NCBI GenBank assembly: GCA_035638255.1
Contig: DASRAJ010000155.1
Coordinates: 49,439-113,438, forward strand
Direction of reading: 5' to 3'
Length of the DNA: 64,000 nt
From: DASRAJ01 sp035638255
GTDB taxonomy: Bacteria > Bacteroidota > Bacteroidia > Chitinophagales > UBA10324
The notes under the pieces are model-generated. The model ran no database searches, had not been told where the DNA came from, and saw only the letters and a list, made by a program, of their open reading frames with translations. The stretch's first letter is position 1. Each line of letters begins with the position of its first letter. This document shows positions 1 to 9,300 of the stretch, in pieces. The translations under genes were made by a program, and so were the position numbers.

Positions 1-2
1 AC

Positions 3-1688
3 GGCGAGTGCTTGTTGGAAGACAATGATTCCATTGTTATAGGATACTTTGGTGATCCAAATGGAGCATCAGCAAACTTTGAAATCGGGATGGTAAAAAC
101 TGATTCTGCAGGTAACATGGTATGGTCGAAAAATTATGATATTCCTTCCTCAAATTTTGAACGATGTTTTCGCATTTTCAAAACGACTTATGGATATGCA
201 ATGGTTGGTTTTGAGACGGGTGCAACTGAAGATCTAATGATTCTTGCCACTGATATAAATGGAAATGTTTTGTGGTGCAAATCATACGGAAATACAACAG
301 AGCAAGAAGAGAATTTGAACATTTTTGGTTCGCTTCCTTCCACTCAGCAAAATGGTTTCATCTATTTTTCAGGTGCCCGCGTAATATCAAATACTGAAAA
401 TGATCTTGTACTCGGTAAAGCAGATCAGAATGGGTTAGTAGATTGCATCACCAATAACAATTTGAATGTTACTACCACAATTAACGCCGTGTTCACAGAT
501 ACGAGGATAGTAGCATCAACCGCAGACCCTGTAAATTTCTTAGCAGTTTCAAGCTTTAATCATCCTCTAATTCCTTCACCTTGCTCATCCTATTCTCTCA
601 ACCTTGGGAATGACACAACCATCTGTAACGGTTCTATCACTTTGAATGCAACAACGCCAGGTGCCACGCAATACACATGGCAGGATGGTAGCAGTAATCC
701 TACTTTCACAGTTACCTCTTCAGGAAGTTATTCTGTCATAGTACAATTGAATTGTTGTATTCTGAGAGATACGGTGCAGGTGCATATAGGTCAGTCTTCT
801 GTTTCTAACCAAGATGTCTCTATTTGTTCCGGGGATACCTTTCTGTTTAACGGAAATTTGTTAGTGCAAACCGGAACATACATAGATACGCTTATGACTG
901 TAGCCGGTTGTGATAGTATTATCACAGTCAATCTCGAAGTAGATTCGATACCCGTCATTTCAGTTAGTGGTGGTGATACAATTTGCAGTGGGCAGGTTGA
1001 TACGCTTTCTGCTGTGGGTGCTTTAAGTTATTTGTGGTCGCCACCGGGAGGATTAAGTTGTACCACTTGTGCAACTACTGTTGCTACACCCTCTTCCTCT
1101 ACTACCTATTTGGTTACAGGAACGAATGCTGCAGGTTGTACTGCTCTTGATTCAGTAAATGTTGTTGTGGTGCCTGCTCAGGAAATTACAGTCAGCATTC
1201 CCCCGATTATTTATTGCAACATTCCTGTGCAATTAAATGTGACTTCAAATGGAAATTACTCTTACACCTGGTCACCTGCGCAATACCTCGATGATCCGAC
1301 TTCAGCTTCGCCGTTTGCAAATCCACCCTCAGATTTTACCTATACAGTTAGCGCAATTGATTCTAGTGGATGCGGTGCAAGCGGTTCTGTAAATGTGGTA
1401 GTCAATAACGGCGGACCAATTGCAATCCCCTCAGCATTTACACCCAACAATAATGGAGTTAACGACATCTATCATATCCTACACTTCTGCCCTGTTGAAT
1501 TGGTTTACTTCAAAATTTTCGATAGGTGGGGAGAACTATTGTTTGAAACCTCTGATATCACTCGAGGTTGGGATGGAACTTATAACCAGATTAACTCTCC
1601 AATGGATGTATATGTCTACATTATTTTGGCACGCGAACCTGATGGCAATACTATCTTTTTAAAGGGGAATGTGACTTTAGTGAGATAA
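3..1688 (+). CDS. T9SS type B (gliding motility-associated) C-terminal domain surface protein, 5' partial
   Basis: The reading frame is open to the window edge, so the true start lies upstream; the first possible start inside the window is a TTG at 12. The first ~190 residues look like a propeller of the kind 'TDINGNVLWCKSYG'. Cys-containing Ig/PKD-like modules follow (~200-470), each with phrases such as 'GNDTTICNGS' and 'GGDTICSGQVDTLSA'. The last ~85 residues form a type B sorting domain: 'IPSAFTPNNNGVNDIY', 'FKIFDRWGELLFET', 'GWDGTYN' and the terminal 'GNVTLVR'. In this family the tail directs export through the type IX system and attachment at the cell surface. The ligand or role is unknown. 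Confidence 0.85.
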   Translation, partial: GECLLEDNDSIVIGYFGDPNGASANFEIGMVKTDSAGNMVWSKNYDIPSSNFERCFRIFKTTYGYAMVGFETGATEDLMILATDINGNVLWCKSYGNTTEQEENLNIFGSLPSTQQNGFIYFSGARVISNTENDLVLGKADQNGLVDCITNNNLNVTTTINAVFTDTRIVASTADPVNFLAVSSFNHPLIPSPCSSYSLNLGNDTTICNGSITLNATTPGATQYTWQDGSSNPTFTVTSSGSYSVIVQLNCCILRDTVQVHIGQSSVSNQDVSICSGDTFLFNGNLLVQTGTYIDTLMTVAGCDSIITVNLEVDSIPVISVSGGDTICSGQVDTLSAVGALSYLWSPPGGLSCTTCATTVATPSSSTTYLVTGTNAAGCTALDSVNVVVVPAQEITVSIPPIIYCNIPVQLNVTSNGNYSYTWSPAQYLDDPTSASPFANPPSDFTYTVSAIDSSGCGASGSVNVVVNNGGPIAIPSAFTPNNNGVNDIYHILHFCPVELVYFKIFDRWGELLFETSDITRGWDGTYNQINSPMDVYVYIILAREPDGNTIFLKGNVTLVR

Positions 1689-1931
1689 GAAAAAAAATTC
1701 TTCAATTGTCGCTATTTGCAGGGTCCTGATTCCATTGCCCGTGCTTACATTTTTCAACTTGACCAGGATGGCAATATGATATGGGATCATCAGCTCGTTG
1801 ATAACACGCACGACATGCGCGCGGACTCGAAGAGGCATTTGATGACTAGTTTTTCTTTTCGTGGTTGGCGTCCTGCTTACCTCTTGTGTAAATTAACGCA
1901 CACGCCCACCCGGAAATTGGATTTCCACTGA
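1689..1931 (+). pseudogene. Remnant of a T9SS propeller-type surface protein
   Basis: Directly after the stop of the preceding gene, and in the same frame, translation gives 'GPDSIARAYIFQLDQDGNMIWDHQL', which is the repeat unit typical of the propeller proteins in this region (compare 'LDGDGNKIWDRTYGG' in the gene at 3597). After about 35 residues the similarity ends in unrelated sequence and a stop. There is no credible start codon or signal peptide. It is best read as debris of a duplicated or recombined surface-protein gene. It could also be noise, since only one repeat unit is present. Confidence 0.35.
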
Positions 1932-1953
1932 CTTTCGCAGAAAAATTCCATTG

Positions 1954-3207
1954 TTAATCTATAATGACTATTTTATCCGTCATCATGGTTTTATTATCTT
2001 GTGTCAAATAAATATAATAAAGCCCGCCTTGTAAATTATCCCTTTGTAATCTTATTTCTTGCCCCGAAATATTTTTTATTTTTTTTACTTCTTGCCCAAA
2101 GATGTTGCAGATGGATAAGTTGGCATTTTGTAATTCGCTAACAGATTTCAAAATAGCCGAAGAATAGATTGGATTTGGGAAAATACTCAAATGATTTAAT
2201 CCTGTCATTTCAATTATTCCAGTACTATTATCCCACTTGGCTATGTGTAAACAAATATCTCCACCCGCAACTGTAAATGTTCCACCGGCATATATTGAAC
2301 CCTGGAATTTAGTTACAGTCGATAAATTGGAGCCTGAATTTATTCCACTTCCCATTGCATTCCAGGCGCTTCCATCGAAAAAAGCAATACCATTAGCGTT
2401 AACGCCTGAAACAGATGAAAAATACCCGCCAATATAAAGATTGCCATCAATAGAATCAATTTCCATCACCCTGCCAGATGCGCTTGAACCTACAGAAAGC
2501 CAATTGGAGCCATTCCATTTCATTATATAGTCACCCACATTTCCTGCACCAGAAGTAAAAATACCACCCACATAAAGCTCATTATTGTAACTATCCATTG
2601 CATCTAATGACCCTCCCAGAATTCCGGCATCAACAGATGACCATACGGAGCCATCCCATTTTGCAATGGCACTTGCAGGAATGCTATTGATAGTAGTGAA
2701 TGCTCCTGCTGCATATAATTCACCATTAAAACTACATAACGCATAAACATCAGAACTCGGAGTTCCGATAATACTCCAACTTGAACCATCCCATTGATAA
2801 ATACCACTGGTATGGCCCGCCGCATAAAGCTTATTATTAAAAACTTCTAAAGTATAAACATGACCCCCAGGTCCTCCGGTGCCTACAGTAACCCAGTCGG
2901 TCCCATCCCATTTTGAAAATCCCATACTTCCTCCTTCAAATAATTCGTTATTATATACTTTTAAGAATTGAATAACATTAGAAGGTGTTCCAAATGCAGA
3001 CCAATTAGTACCATCCCATTTTGCAACTCCACTTACTACAACTCCGCCAGCAGAAATAAAATCACCGCCTGCATATAGCGCATCATCGTAAACACATAAT
3101 GACCTTACCCAATCATTGGTGCCTCCTCCAACCGGAGACCACGCTTGTGCGACAATTTTCGCTGGCATCAATAAATAAATGAGGAGTAGGAAAGTTATTG
3201 ATTTCAT
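1954..3207 (-). CDS. Secreted beta-propeller protein with T9SS type A sorting domain
   Basis: The 417-residue product starts at an ATG followed by a classical signal peptide (~1-21, ending 'KIVAQ'). The body is about eight repeats of the pattern 'NNELYVGGIF...' then 'IMKWNGSNWLSVG', each with an 'AKWDG..W' strand, consistent with a propeller of about 40-residue blades. Residues ~335-417 form a Por-type tail: 'LSIFPNPIYSSAILK', then 'ISGQEIRLQRDNLQGGLYYI' and terminal 'DKIVIID'. Known family role: export through the outer membrane by the type IX system. The binding partner is unknown. It is convergent with the remnant at 1689-1931. Confidence 0.85.
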   Translation of the reverse strand: MKSITFLLLIYLLMPAKIVAQAWSPVGGGTNDWVRSLCVYDDALYAGGDFISAGGVVVSGVAKWDGTNWSAFGTPSNVIQFLKVYNNELFEGGSMGFSKWDGTDWVTVGTGGPGGHVYTLEVFNNKLYAAGHTSGIYQWDGSSWSIIGTPSSDVYALCSFNGELYAAGAFTTINSIPASAIAKWDGSVWSSVDAGILGGSLDAMDSYNNELYVGGIFTSGAGNVGDYIMKWNGSNWLSVGSSASGRVMEIDSIDGNLYIGGYFSSVSGVNANGIAFFDGSAWNAMGSGINSGSNLSTVTKFQGSIYAGGTFTVAGGDICLHIAKWDNSTGIIEMTGLNHLSIFPNPIYSSAILKSVSELQNANLSICNIFGQEVKKIKNISGQEIRLQRDNLQGGLYYIYLTQDNKTMMTDKIVIID

Positions 3208-3596
3208 ATTATTGTTGTCGGTGATTATAGTGCTGACACCGCACTTTTTGTTAACTTATTTTTTTAATAATCCCTGACTTGTTAAACTGTAGTCGGAAGA
3301 CTCTTCAAATAGATCCATTTATCCTGTAAGGCGAGAGGAGGGGTCATTTATAATACCCCAAAGTAGACTATTTTTGACAACAAAGAAAAAAAATTATCAG
3401 AATGTGAGTTTTAATTTGGGGAAGGAATGTGGTCTTCTTCACTAGCTAATTCTCCTCACGACCGGCCCTCATTTTCATGGACGAGTTGGCCACTAAACGA
3501 AAGAATCTGCCTCCTTTGTTTTGGATATTCGCTTAAGGAAAAGGCTTTTAATGAAGCGGTAATTGATTAACTTGCATCCTGTCTTAATGCTCCTGC
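3208..3596. other. Divergent intergenic region, no gene seen
   Basis: This 389-bp AT-rich gap lies between two divergently transcribed T9SS cargo genes and must carry both promoters. No RNA gene, repeat or coding frame with recognisable content was seen. No convincing Bacteroidota -33/-7 pair could be fixed by eye. Confidence 0.5.
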
Positions 3597-5675
3597 ATGA
3601 AAAATAGATGCGTTATTCCGGTTAGTTTTCTCTGGTACACACTTATTACGTCACAAAGCTTTGCGCAATCTCCCCTATACGTTTGGGACAAGACCATTGG
3701 CGCCAATAGTAGCGATCTATTAAGGTCGCTTGCGCAAACACCCGATGGCGGCTTTACTATACTTTGTACATCCGGTTCTGATAGCAGCTATGACAAAAGC
3801 CAAGACTCTAAGGGAGACACCGATTATTGGATAGTCCGACTTGATGGAGATGGCAATAAGATATGGGATAGAACTTATGGGGGCAGCGGTGCTGAGGAGC
3901 CATTTAAAATCAGGCGTACATCGGATGGCGGATTCATAGCAGTGGGCTATACTGACTCTGATAGCAGTGGCGACAAAACAGAAAACTGCAGAGGAGGTGT
4001 AGACTATTGGGTTCTTAGAATTGATTCAGGTGGCAACAAGGTATGGGATAAAACATTCGGTGGTGATTTGAATGACCTTTGTTATAGTATAGCAGAATCC
4101 CGTGACAAGGGGTTCTTACTTGTCGGGTATTCAGATTCAGATAGCAGTGACGAAAAGTCAGCCGACAGATTTGGAAACAGCTATAATGATTTTTGGTTGG
4201 TAAAAATTGATTCGGAAGGACACAAGCAGTGGGATCGCACGCTGGGCGGAACTAAAGAAGAGCAGGGTTATGATGCTATTGGTACTCCGGATGGAGGATT
4301 CATTGTGATTGGAGCTTCAGGTTCACAAATTAACGGAAACAAAACCGCCCCCAATCTTGGCGGAGGAGATATGTGGATTGTGAAACTGGATAGCGCTGGC
4401 AACATTGTATGGCAGGTCACGCACGGTGGATCTGACAATGAATCGTTGGGATTTATTGATACGGCCGGGAATAACTGTTACTTCATTTCAGCGCTTACCC
4501 TTTCTGGCATCAGTGGCGATAAAACTACACCGGCTATAGGTGGCTATGATCTATGGGTCATGAAAATTGATTCCGTTGGAAATAAGTTGTGGGATCATAC
4601 TTATGGAGGGACCGAAGACGAAGACGAATATGGCGAACTTCACACCACTTTGGATGGCGGCTTTATTGTGTGCGGCACTTCGTATTCTGATAGTAGTGGA
4701 ACAAAAACAACTCACAACCTTGGTGTAGAACAAGCATGGGTGCAGAAAGCAGACTCGATGGGTACACCTCAATGGGATATCACCATTCGTGATTACGGGC
4801 ACGATGAGTTTTCGTATGGAATTCCAAGTAGCGATGGTTGTTATTTCTTAGGTAATACAACTGACGCCCCCGCAGGTGGATTTAAATCGGAAAATAGTAA
4901 GGGATACCAGGATGCATTCATTGTGAAATTCTGTCCCGAGTATTTATTAATTCCTAACTCACTTTTCTCAGTTAGCGATAATCCGGTTTGTGTTGGCTCC
5001 TGCATTTCCTTCTTTGACCAATCTGTTCATGACCCAAATTCATGGCAATGGAATTTTGAAGGGGCAACACCTGATACGTCGTCACTTCAAAACCCATCGA
5101 ACGTATGTTACAACACACCGGGTACCTTTGATGTAACGCTAATCACCTCTAATGTTTATGGCATTGATACTCTCACGCTCACGTCTTATATTACAATCTA
5201 TACTGCCCCCGATACCCCCATTATTACCCAAAGTGGTGATACGCTAATAAGTTCCCTCGCAGGCAGCTATCAATGGTCATTAAATGACTATGAAATTCCC
5301 GGAGCAACGAATCAATCTTACATAGCCAGCGAAACTGGAGACTATACAGTAATTATTACTGATGAACACGGATGCACAAATTCCAGTACGGTATATTTTG
5401 TTGCGACCCTATCCAATGAAATCAATTATGGTTACGTTTCTATTTATCCTAATCCCTCGAGTGGGAATTTCTTTGTGAAATCAATAAATAGATTGTGCGA
5501 AAATTGTAAAATTGACGTAACCAACATTTTAGGTGATTTGGTTTTTTCATCGGAAAAGCAAAATATAACGGGTGATTTAGTAGTTGACCTAAGTTCGTTA
5601 CCGGCGGGTATATACTATTTTCAATTAACGTCAACTTATTGTTTTCATAGAGAGAAAATTGTAATTATCAGGTGA
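3597..5675 (+). CDS. Large repeat-containing secreted protein with PKD domain and T9SS type A tail
   Basis: The 692-residue product has a signal peptide (~1-24, 'ITSQSFAQ'). Seven or so tandem repeats of ~60 residues follow; each carries 'PDGGFI..G.SDSDSSGDK' and 'DYWIVKLDS.GNK.WD.T.GG'. Around residues 455-540 is a PKD-like domain ('SCISFFDQSVHDPNSWQW', 'NPSNVCYNTPGTFDVTL'), then an Ig-like segment. The last ~75 residues are a type A sorting domain ('VSIYPNPSSGNFFVKS', 'SLPAGIYYFQL', 'EKIVIIR'). It is probably a surface or secreted protein exported by the type IX system. The internal repeats are nearly isomorphic, which favours recombination with similar genes nearby. Confidence 0.88.
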   Translation: MKNRCVIPVSFLWYTLITSQSFAQSPLYVWDKTIGANSSDLLRSLAQTPDGGFTILCTSGSDSSYDKSQDSKGDTDYWIVRLDGDGNKIWDRTYGGSGAEEPFKIRRTSDGGFIAVGYTDSDSSGDKTENCRGGVDYWVLRIDSGGNKVWDKTFGGDLNDLCYSIAESRDKGFLLVGYSDSDSSDEKSADRFGNSYNDFWLVKIDSEGHKQWDRTLGGTKEEQGYDAIGTPDGGFIVIGASGSQINGNKTAPNLGGGDMWIVKLDSAGNIVWQVTHGGSDNESLGFIDTAGNNCYFISALTLSGISGDKTTPAIGGYDLWVMKIDSVGNKLWDHTYGGTEDEDEYGELHTTLDGGFIVCGTSYSDSSGTKTTHNLGVEQAWVQKADSMGTPQWDITIRDYGHDEFSYGIPSSDGCYFLGNTTDAPAGGFKSENSKGYQDAFIVKFCPEYLLIPNSLFSVSDNPVCVGSCISFFDQSVHDPNSWQWNFEGATPDTSSLQNPSNVCYNTPGTFDVTLITSNVYGIDTLTLTSYITIYTAPDTPIITQSGDTLISSLAGSYQWSLNDYEIPGATNQSYIASETGDYTVIITDEHGCTNSSTVYFVATLSNEINYGYVSIYPNPSSGNFFVKSINRLCENCKIDVTNILGDLVFSSEKQNITGDLVVDLSSLPAGIYYFQLTSTYCFHREKIVIIR

Positions 5676-5735
5676 AGTCTAAATGAAATGACTAACCTTA
5701 TCAACCATTACGCACGAGTTAGTTGGTCTTTATCC

Positions 5736-6167
5736 TTACTGCTTAGTCCACGTCTCTGTGCATGAACCGGAAACACTGGAGTAAGAAACCGAAATTGTCT
5801 TTTTATCAGAACTCAGGGTGCCTGTGCCGGTGTATGATTTAGAGCCATTCGACTTATTAGTGAATGAGATGGTAGCTCCGCTTACTCCGGCAGTCAGGTA
5901 GGCATTAGCATTAAAGTTATCAAAATTTCCAATGTCAATACTGGTGGCATCGCCAGGAGCTTCAATAATTGTTACGTTGTACCCGCTTGTACAATTCTGA
6001 CTCGTGACAGCCCAGGTTCCAAGATAGCAAGTGCGGTCACAGTCGTTTGCACTATTAGATGAGTCGTCCTTCTTGCATGAGTTATAGAACAAGATGGTGC
6101 AGGTTGCAGTAATGATCAGCAGTAAAGGATAGAGGAATAAAATCTTCTTGTAAAGGATCTTTTTCAT
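5736..6167 (-). CDS. Predicted surface lipoprotein, hypothetical
   Basis: The 143-residue product has an N-terminal hydrophobic stretch (~9-27) and a lipobox-like 'FYNSC' at about residue 31. The Cys is followed by 'KKDDS', the acidic pattern that in Bacteroidota commonly acts as a lipoprotein surface-export signal. The mature part has several Cys and a Thr/Ser-rich lipocalin-like pattern ('YLGTWAVTSQNC', 'GTGTLSSDKKTISVSYSS'). No family could be named. It is convergent with the T9SS gene ending at 5675, 60 bp away. Confidence 0.6.
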   Translation of the reverse strand: MKKILYKKILFLYPLLLIITATCTILFYNSCKKDDSSNSANDCDRTCYLGTWAVTSQNCTSGYNVTIIEAPGDATSIDIGNFDNFNANAYLTAGVSGATISFTNKSNGSKSYTGTGTLSSDKKTISVSYSSVSGSCTETWTKQ

Positions 6168-6603
6168 GAGGATGAATTTTTATCGGATTTTTGTTTGATC
6201 GCGAAGATAAGAAGCTATAATCTCATAAAGACTTTTTAGCCTAACTAAAAAGTAAAATTATTAAGTGATCGCATCATCGGGCTTAACAGTAACCCTGTAA
6301 AGAAATTCTCAGTCGGAAAGATGTTAGGCAAAGCCCTAATGCTCTTTTCTTGGGAATGAGGACTTATTTTTAATTTTATGTTTTTGCGGTAGCTACCTCT
6401 CCGTGTAAAGTGAAAGAGAGTGCAAATTGAATCGCGGAGTATGAATATAGGGTCCTAATATGTGCGCTTCTGAGTTTTCGGCTGGATTCATCACAATTAT
6501 TTTATTTCTTTATTAAGCAGGTAAACACTTTCCCCGCTTGGAAAAGCAATTAAAGGTGAGTTCTGATGTTGCTTGTAAACAATAGCATGTACGGAAAATT
6601 GCT

Positions 6604-6630
6604 GTTTACTTTAGTTTACTTAAAGTAAAC
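6604..6630. promoter_or_regulatory. GTTTAC repeat/palindrome, upstream copy (candidate operator)
   Basis: The sequence contains GTTTACTT, then TA, then GTTTACTT, then A and AAGTAAAC: two direct copies and one inverted copy of the same 8-mer. It lies ~30 bp before the start of the truncated copy. Such arrays of short direct and inverted heptads or octads are typical operators of ribbon-helix-helix repressors; that link is inference. Confidence 0.5.
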
Positions 6631-6660
6631 AACTTTAACCTTGTAAAAAAGAATCCATCA

Positions 6661-6756
6661 ATGTCTGGAAATTTAAGGTCACTTAATCAAACAGAACCGA
6701 CCTCAATTTTGAATTGTCGAATTGAAGTTGCATTGAAAAAAAACTTACGATGCTAA
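6661..6756 (+). pseudogene. Truncated 31-codon duplicate of the RHH-like gene start
   Basis: This frame matches the first ~30 codons of the gene at 6892 ('SLNQT', 'TSILNCR.EVALK') and stops at TAA after a one-base deletion within the run after 'VALK'. It is the coding part of copy A of the tandem duplication. It could still be translated as a short peptide, but it lacks the helix-turn-helix part of the fold. Confidence 0.6.
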
Positions 6757-6836
6757 ACATTTTCCCCGTTTGGAGAAGCAACTGAAGGATAGTTCTGATG
6801 TTGATTGTAAACAATAACATGTGCGGAAAATTGCCT

Positions 6837-6862
6837 GTTTACTTTTGTTTACTTAAGTAAAC
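6837..6862. promoter_or_regulatory. GTTTAC repeat/palindrome, downstream copy (candidate operator)
   Basis: The sequence contains GTTTACTT, then TT, then GTTTACTT and AAGTAAAC; the last two make a perfect 16-bp palindrome. An outer inverted repeat CCTGTTTACTT/AAGTAAACAGG also closes over it. The site is ~30 bp before the ATG at 6892. It is preserved between the two duplicated copies while the flanking bases drift, which suggests function. Confidence 0.55.
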
Positions 6863-6891
6863 AGGTTAAACTTGTAAAAAAGAATCCATCA

Positions 6892-7284
6892 ATGTCTGGA
6901 AATCTAATGTCACTAAATCAAACAAAAGCGACCTCAATTTTGAATTGTCGAGTTGAAGTTGCATTGAAAGATAAATTTACAATGCTCGCGGGGGAACGTG
7001 GAATGAACGTAAATCAATGGCTCACAATCCTTGTTGAAGAAGCTGTTGCGAACAAGAATGAAGAGCGATTAGAGACCATCACTCAGGAGCGCAATGCATT
7101 AGAAGAACAAGTGAAACTGTGGGAGCAACAAAAAGAAAACGCTCAAATCAGGTACAATGAAATTATTAAAAGCCTTGAGGAAGATGAAAATAAACATTTC
7201 TTTTTCATTCCCAAGTGGGGCTGGAAGAAAATTAAGGAATTATCGCCCGCAATTCTTCAAGCCTCGGCAACAAGATCACAATAG
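6892..7284 (+). CDS. Small protein with ribbon-helix-helix-like N-terminus and coiled coil
   Basis: The 130-residue product begins 'MSGNLMSLNQTKATSILNC'. The stretch 'RVEVALKDKFTMLAGERGM' followed by 'NVNQWLTILVEEAV' has the strand-helix-turn-helix pattern of Arc/CopG-type DNA-binding proteins. Residues ~58-100 ('EERLETITQERNALEEQ...') are predicted coiled coil, and the C-terminus is basic with Trp/Phe ('FFIPKWGWKKIKEL'). With the GTTTAC operator array just upstream it looks like an autoregulated DNA-binding protein. No exact family was recognised; an accessory or mobile-element gene is possible. Confidence 0.6.
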   Translation: MSGNLMSLNQTKATSILNCRVEVALKDKFTMLAGERGMNVNQWLTILVEEAVANKNEERLETITQERNALEEQVKLWEQQKENAQIRYNEIIKSLEEDENKHFFFIPKWGWKKIKELSPAILQASATRSQ

Positions 7285-7499
7285 TATTTTTCCCAAGTCC
7301 TATTTTTAAAAGGCCTGATGAAAGCGAGTTTTCCTGAATATAACTTAGCCTTAAGGGTAGCCTATGACATAAAGCCCAGCCCTTCTTTCAGGCTCGACAC
7401 TTTATTACTTAAATATACCCCGTATCCTCTTTTAGCCTAAGAATGCCCTTTGGGCTTGGAGCCCCTCCAATCTCTCATCTTTTGCCTAAGAGGCCCCGC

Positions 7500-9167
7500 T
7501 CACTCCTTCACAAACTTACCCACTTCACTCATCCCTGTTTTGGTGTTGATGATTTGCAGCAGGTAAATTCCATTGGGCAAGGTGGTGGTGGTTAGTTCTG
7601 CTTTCTTGTTTGAATAAGTTGTTAGCAAAACTATTTTTCTTCCCGCCACATCATACACAGCAATCATCCCGCCCGAGGCGGGAGATGGAGAAAGGAAATT
7701 TATGGTGAGAAGATTTTGAACGGGGTTGGGGGAGAGGGAGAAGGAATTATTGTTTATTAATTCACCAACACCCTCATTCTTGTTACATCTGAATTTTGCA
7801 AGGAAGGGATCCTCTGTACCAGTTAAAAGAAAGGTATCGTTACCTACGATAAATGGAGTTGACGCGTAGTCTCCGAATAAATAAAGATCACCATCAGGAT
7901 CAATTGTTATATCATTTTTATCATCTCCACCGCTTGATAGAGATGAAGCACAAAGAACATTTCCTGATTCATCATATTTTACGATGAACATCGGATCATC
8001 TGAAGAGCCCTGTAGTGTGATCGAATCAAAGCTAATGTGTGTGGAATCAAATCCGCCGGAAACAAATACATTTCCAAGGGGATCAACAGCCAAGCTGTAA
8101 CCCCGGTTATGATATAAGCCGGTACCAACCGAACCTTTAGCCCAAAGCACATTTCCAAAGGCATCATATTTTGCAAGAAACATTTCTGCGCCATCAGAAC
8201 TCGTGAGTGTGTCATTTCCGAAATTCACGCCATAAGAATAATATCCTGTAATAAAAATATTATTTACAGCATTAGCTGCAATGCCAATACCTTCATCATA
8301 AGATGTACCTCCTACAGATTTAACCCAAACAAAATTTCCTGTTGCGTCATACTTTATAATATAGACATCATCTTGACCTTCCGGCGTCAAGGTTTGACCT
8401 CCAATTACTAAAATGTGATAAAAAAGGCCAGTAAGGTATATATCGCCCAAATTGTCAAGGGCTATTCCATTTCCTGACGAAGAAGATGAAAAATATGATT
8501 CATCGACGGTTTTGGCCCAAAGTACATTACCATTGGTGTTATATTTTACAACAAGCATATCTTCTGTGAACGTATGCAATTGAAATGGCCCAAAAACTAA
8601 CTCATCAGAAGTAAACGAACCAGTCACATAGACATTCCCAGCGGCATCAGTGGTTATATCTCTTCCAGTGTTAAGTGATCCATCACTTGATGCCTCAGGT
8701 TGTTGCACCCATATTACATTTCCTGCACTATCGTACTTGGCTATAAACATGTTCATGAAATTAGATGAAAGCGCGTGTGAATCAAAGTAAACCGAATCAC
8801 CTGCAAATGTTCCTGTCACGTAAATATTTCCTGAAACATCCGTTGCGATATCAATGTAGAAGAATAATGAAAGAAATCCGCCGGCAGTCTTTGCCCAAAT
8901 TACATTTCCTGCGCTGTTATATTTCACGAGGAATAAATTTCCTCCATAGGGATTAGATAAAGTGAAGGGGAAAAATGTCACTGAACCTCCCTGCAATGAA
9001 GTAAATCCAGCCACATAAATGTTTCCAAAAGGATCGTAAGAAATACTGTAACCTTCGCCAGTTGTAGTGCACGACCCATTTCTTGCCCACAGCCATTCTT
9101 GGGCCGACATTCTTCCCCCAATAAAAACCATCACCACAAAAGCAGCCACTGCAGTAAATCTTTTCAT
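7500..9167 (-). CDS. Secreted SBBP/propeller-repeat protein with T9SS type A tail
   Basis: I chose the ATG at 9167 (555 residues) over an in-frame TTG seven codons upstream, because the signal peptide 'MKRFTAVAAFVVMVFIGG' begins there. The body is about eight repeats of ~55 residues with 'DPFGNIYVAGFTS', 'LFLVKYNSAGNVIWAK' and variants, which matches SBBP/beta-propeller repeats. The last ~80 residues are a type A sorting domain ('FSLSPNPVQNLLTI', 'AVYDVAGRKI', 'LPNGIYLLQI', 'GKFVKE'). It is exported by the type IX pathway in known relatives; the substrate is unknown. It is convergent with the RHH-like gene, with a 215-bp gap. Confidence 0.85.
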   Translation of the reverse strand: MKRFTAVAAFVVMVFIGGRMSAQEWLWARNGSCTTTGEGYSISYDPFGNIYVAGFTSLQGGSVTFFPFTLSNPYGGNLFLVKYNSAGNVIWAKTAGGFLSLFFYIDIATDVSGNIYVTGTFAGDSVYFDSHALSSNFMNMFIAKYDSAGNVIWVQQPEASSDGSLNTGRDITTDAAGNVYVTGSFTSDELVFGPFQLHTFTEDMLVVKYNTNGNVLWAKTVDESYFSSSSSGNGIALDNLGDIYLTGLFYHILVIGGQTLTPEGQDDVYIIKYDATGNFVWVKSVGGTSYDEGIGIAANAVNNIFITGYYSYGVNFGNDTLTSSDGAEMFLAKYDAFGNVLWAKGSVGTGLYHNRGYSLAVDPLGNVFVSGGFDSTHISFDSITLQGSSDDPMFIVKYDESGNVLCASSLSSGGDDKNDITIDPDGDLYLFGDYASTPFIVGNDTFLLTGTEDPFLAKFRCNKNEGVGELINNNSFSLSPNPVQNLLTINFLSPSPASGGMIAVYDVAGRKIVLLTTYSNKKAELTTTTLPNGIYLLQIINTKTGMSEVGKFVKE

Positions 9168-9209
9168 AACCAGATATTTTTCTTTCAACTAAAGTACTGT
9201 AAAAAATCT

Positions 9210-9294
9210 CGCTGCCTCCTGACCTCCTGAAGGGAGGAACCGCTCCCCACCACGAGTGCGAGTGGTTCTCCCATTTAGGAGTCAGAGGGCAGCG
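9210..9294. repeat. Long imperfect hairpin (~31-bp arms)
   Basis: The left arm (9210-9241) reads CGCTGCC..CTGAC.TCCT..GGGAG.AACC. The right arm (9264-9294) is its reverse complement with a few mismatches and one-base gaps (GG.TCTCCC..AGGAGTCAG..GGCAGCG). Arms this long and imperfect are more like a dispersed palindromic repeat than a simple terminator. It lies just after the stop of the T9SS remnant at 9301. Confidence 0.7.
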
Positions 9295-9300
9295 CAGGTT

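Larger units (their letters stand above)
6523..6985 (+). repeat. Imperfect tandem duplication (~232-bp unit) of a promoter and gene start
   Basis: Copy A (about 6523-6754) and copy B (about 6755-6985) are clearly alike along their length. Shared blocks are 'TTGTAAACAATARCATG', 'CGGAAAATTG', 'TTGTAAAAAAGAATCCATCA' and the first codons of the gene. The start codons at 6661 and 6892 are 231 bp apart. Copy A codes for 31 residues ('MSGNLRSLNQTEPTSILNC...') and then frameshifts to a stop; copy B continues into the intact gene. Divergence of roughly one base in eight suggests the duplication is not recent. Confidence 0.8.
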
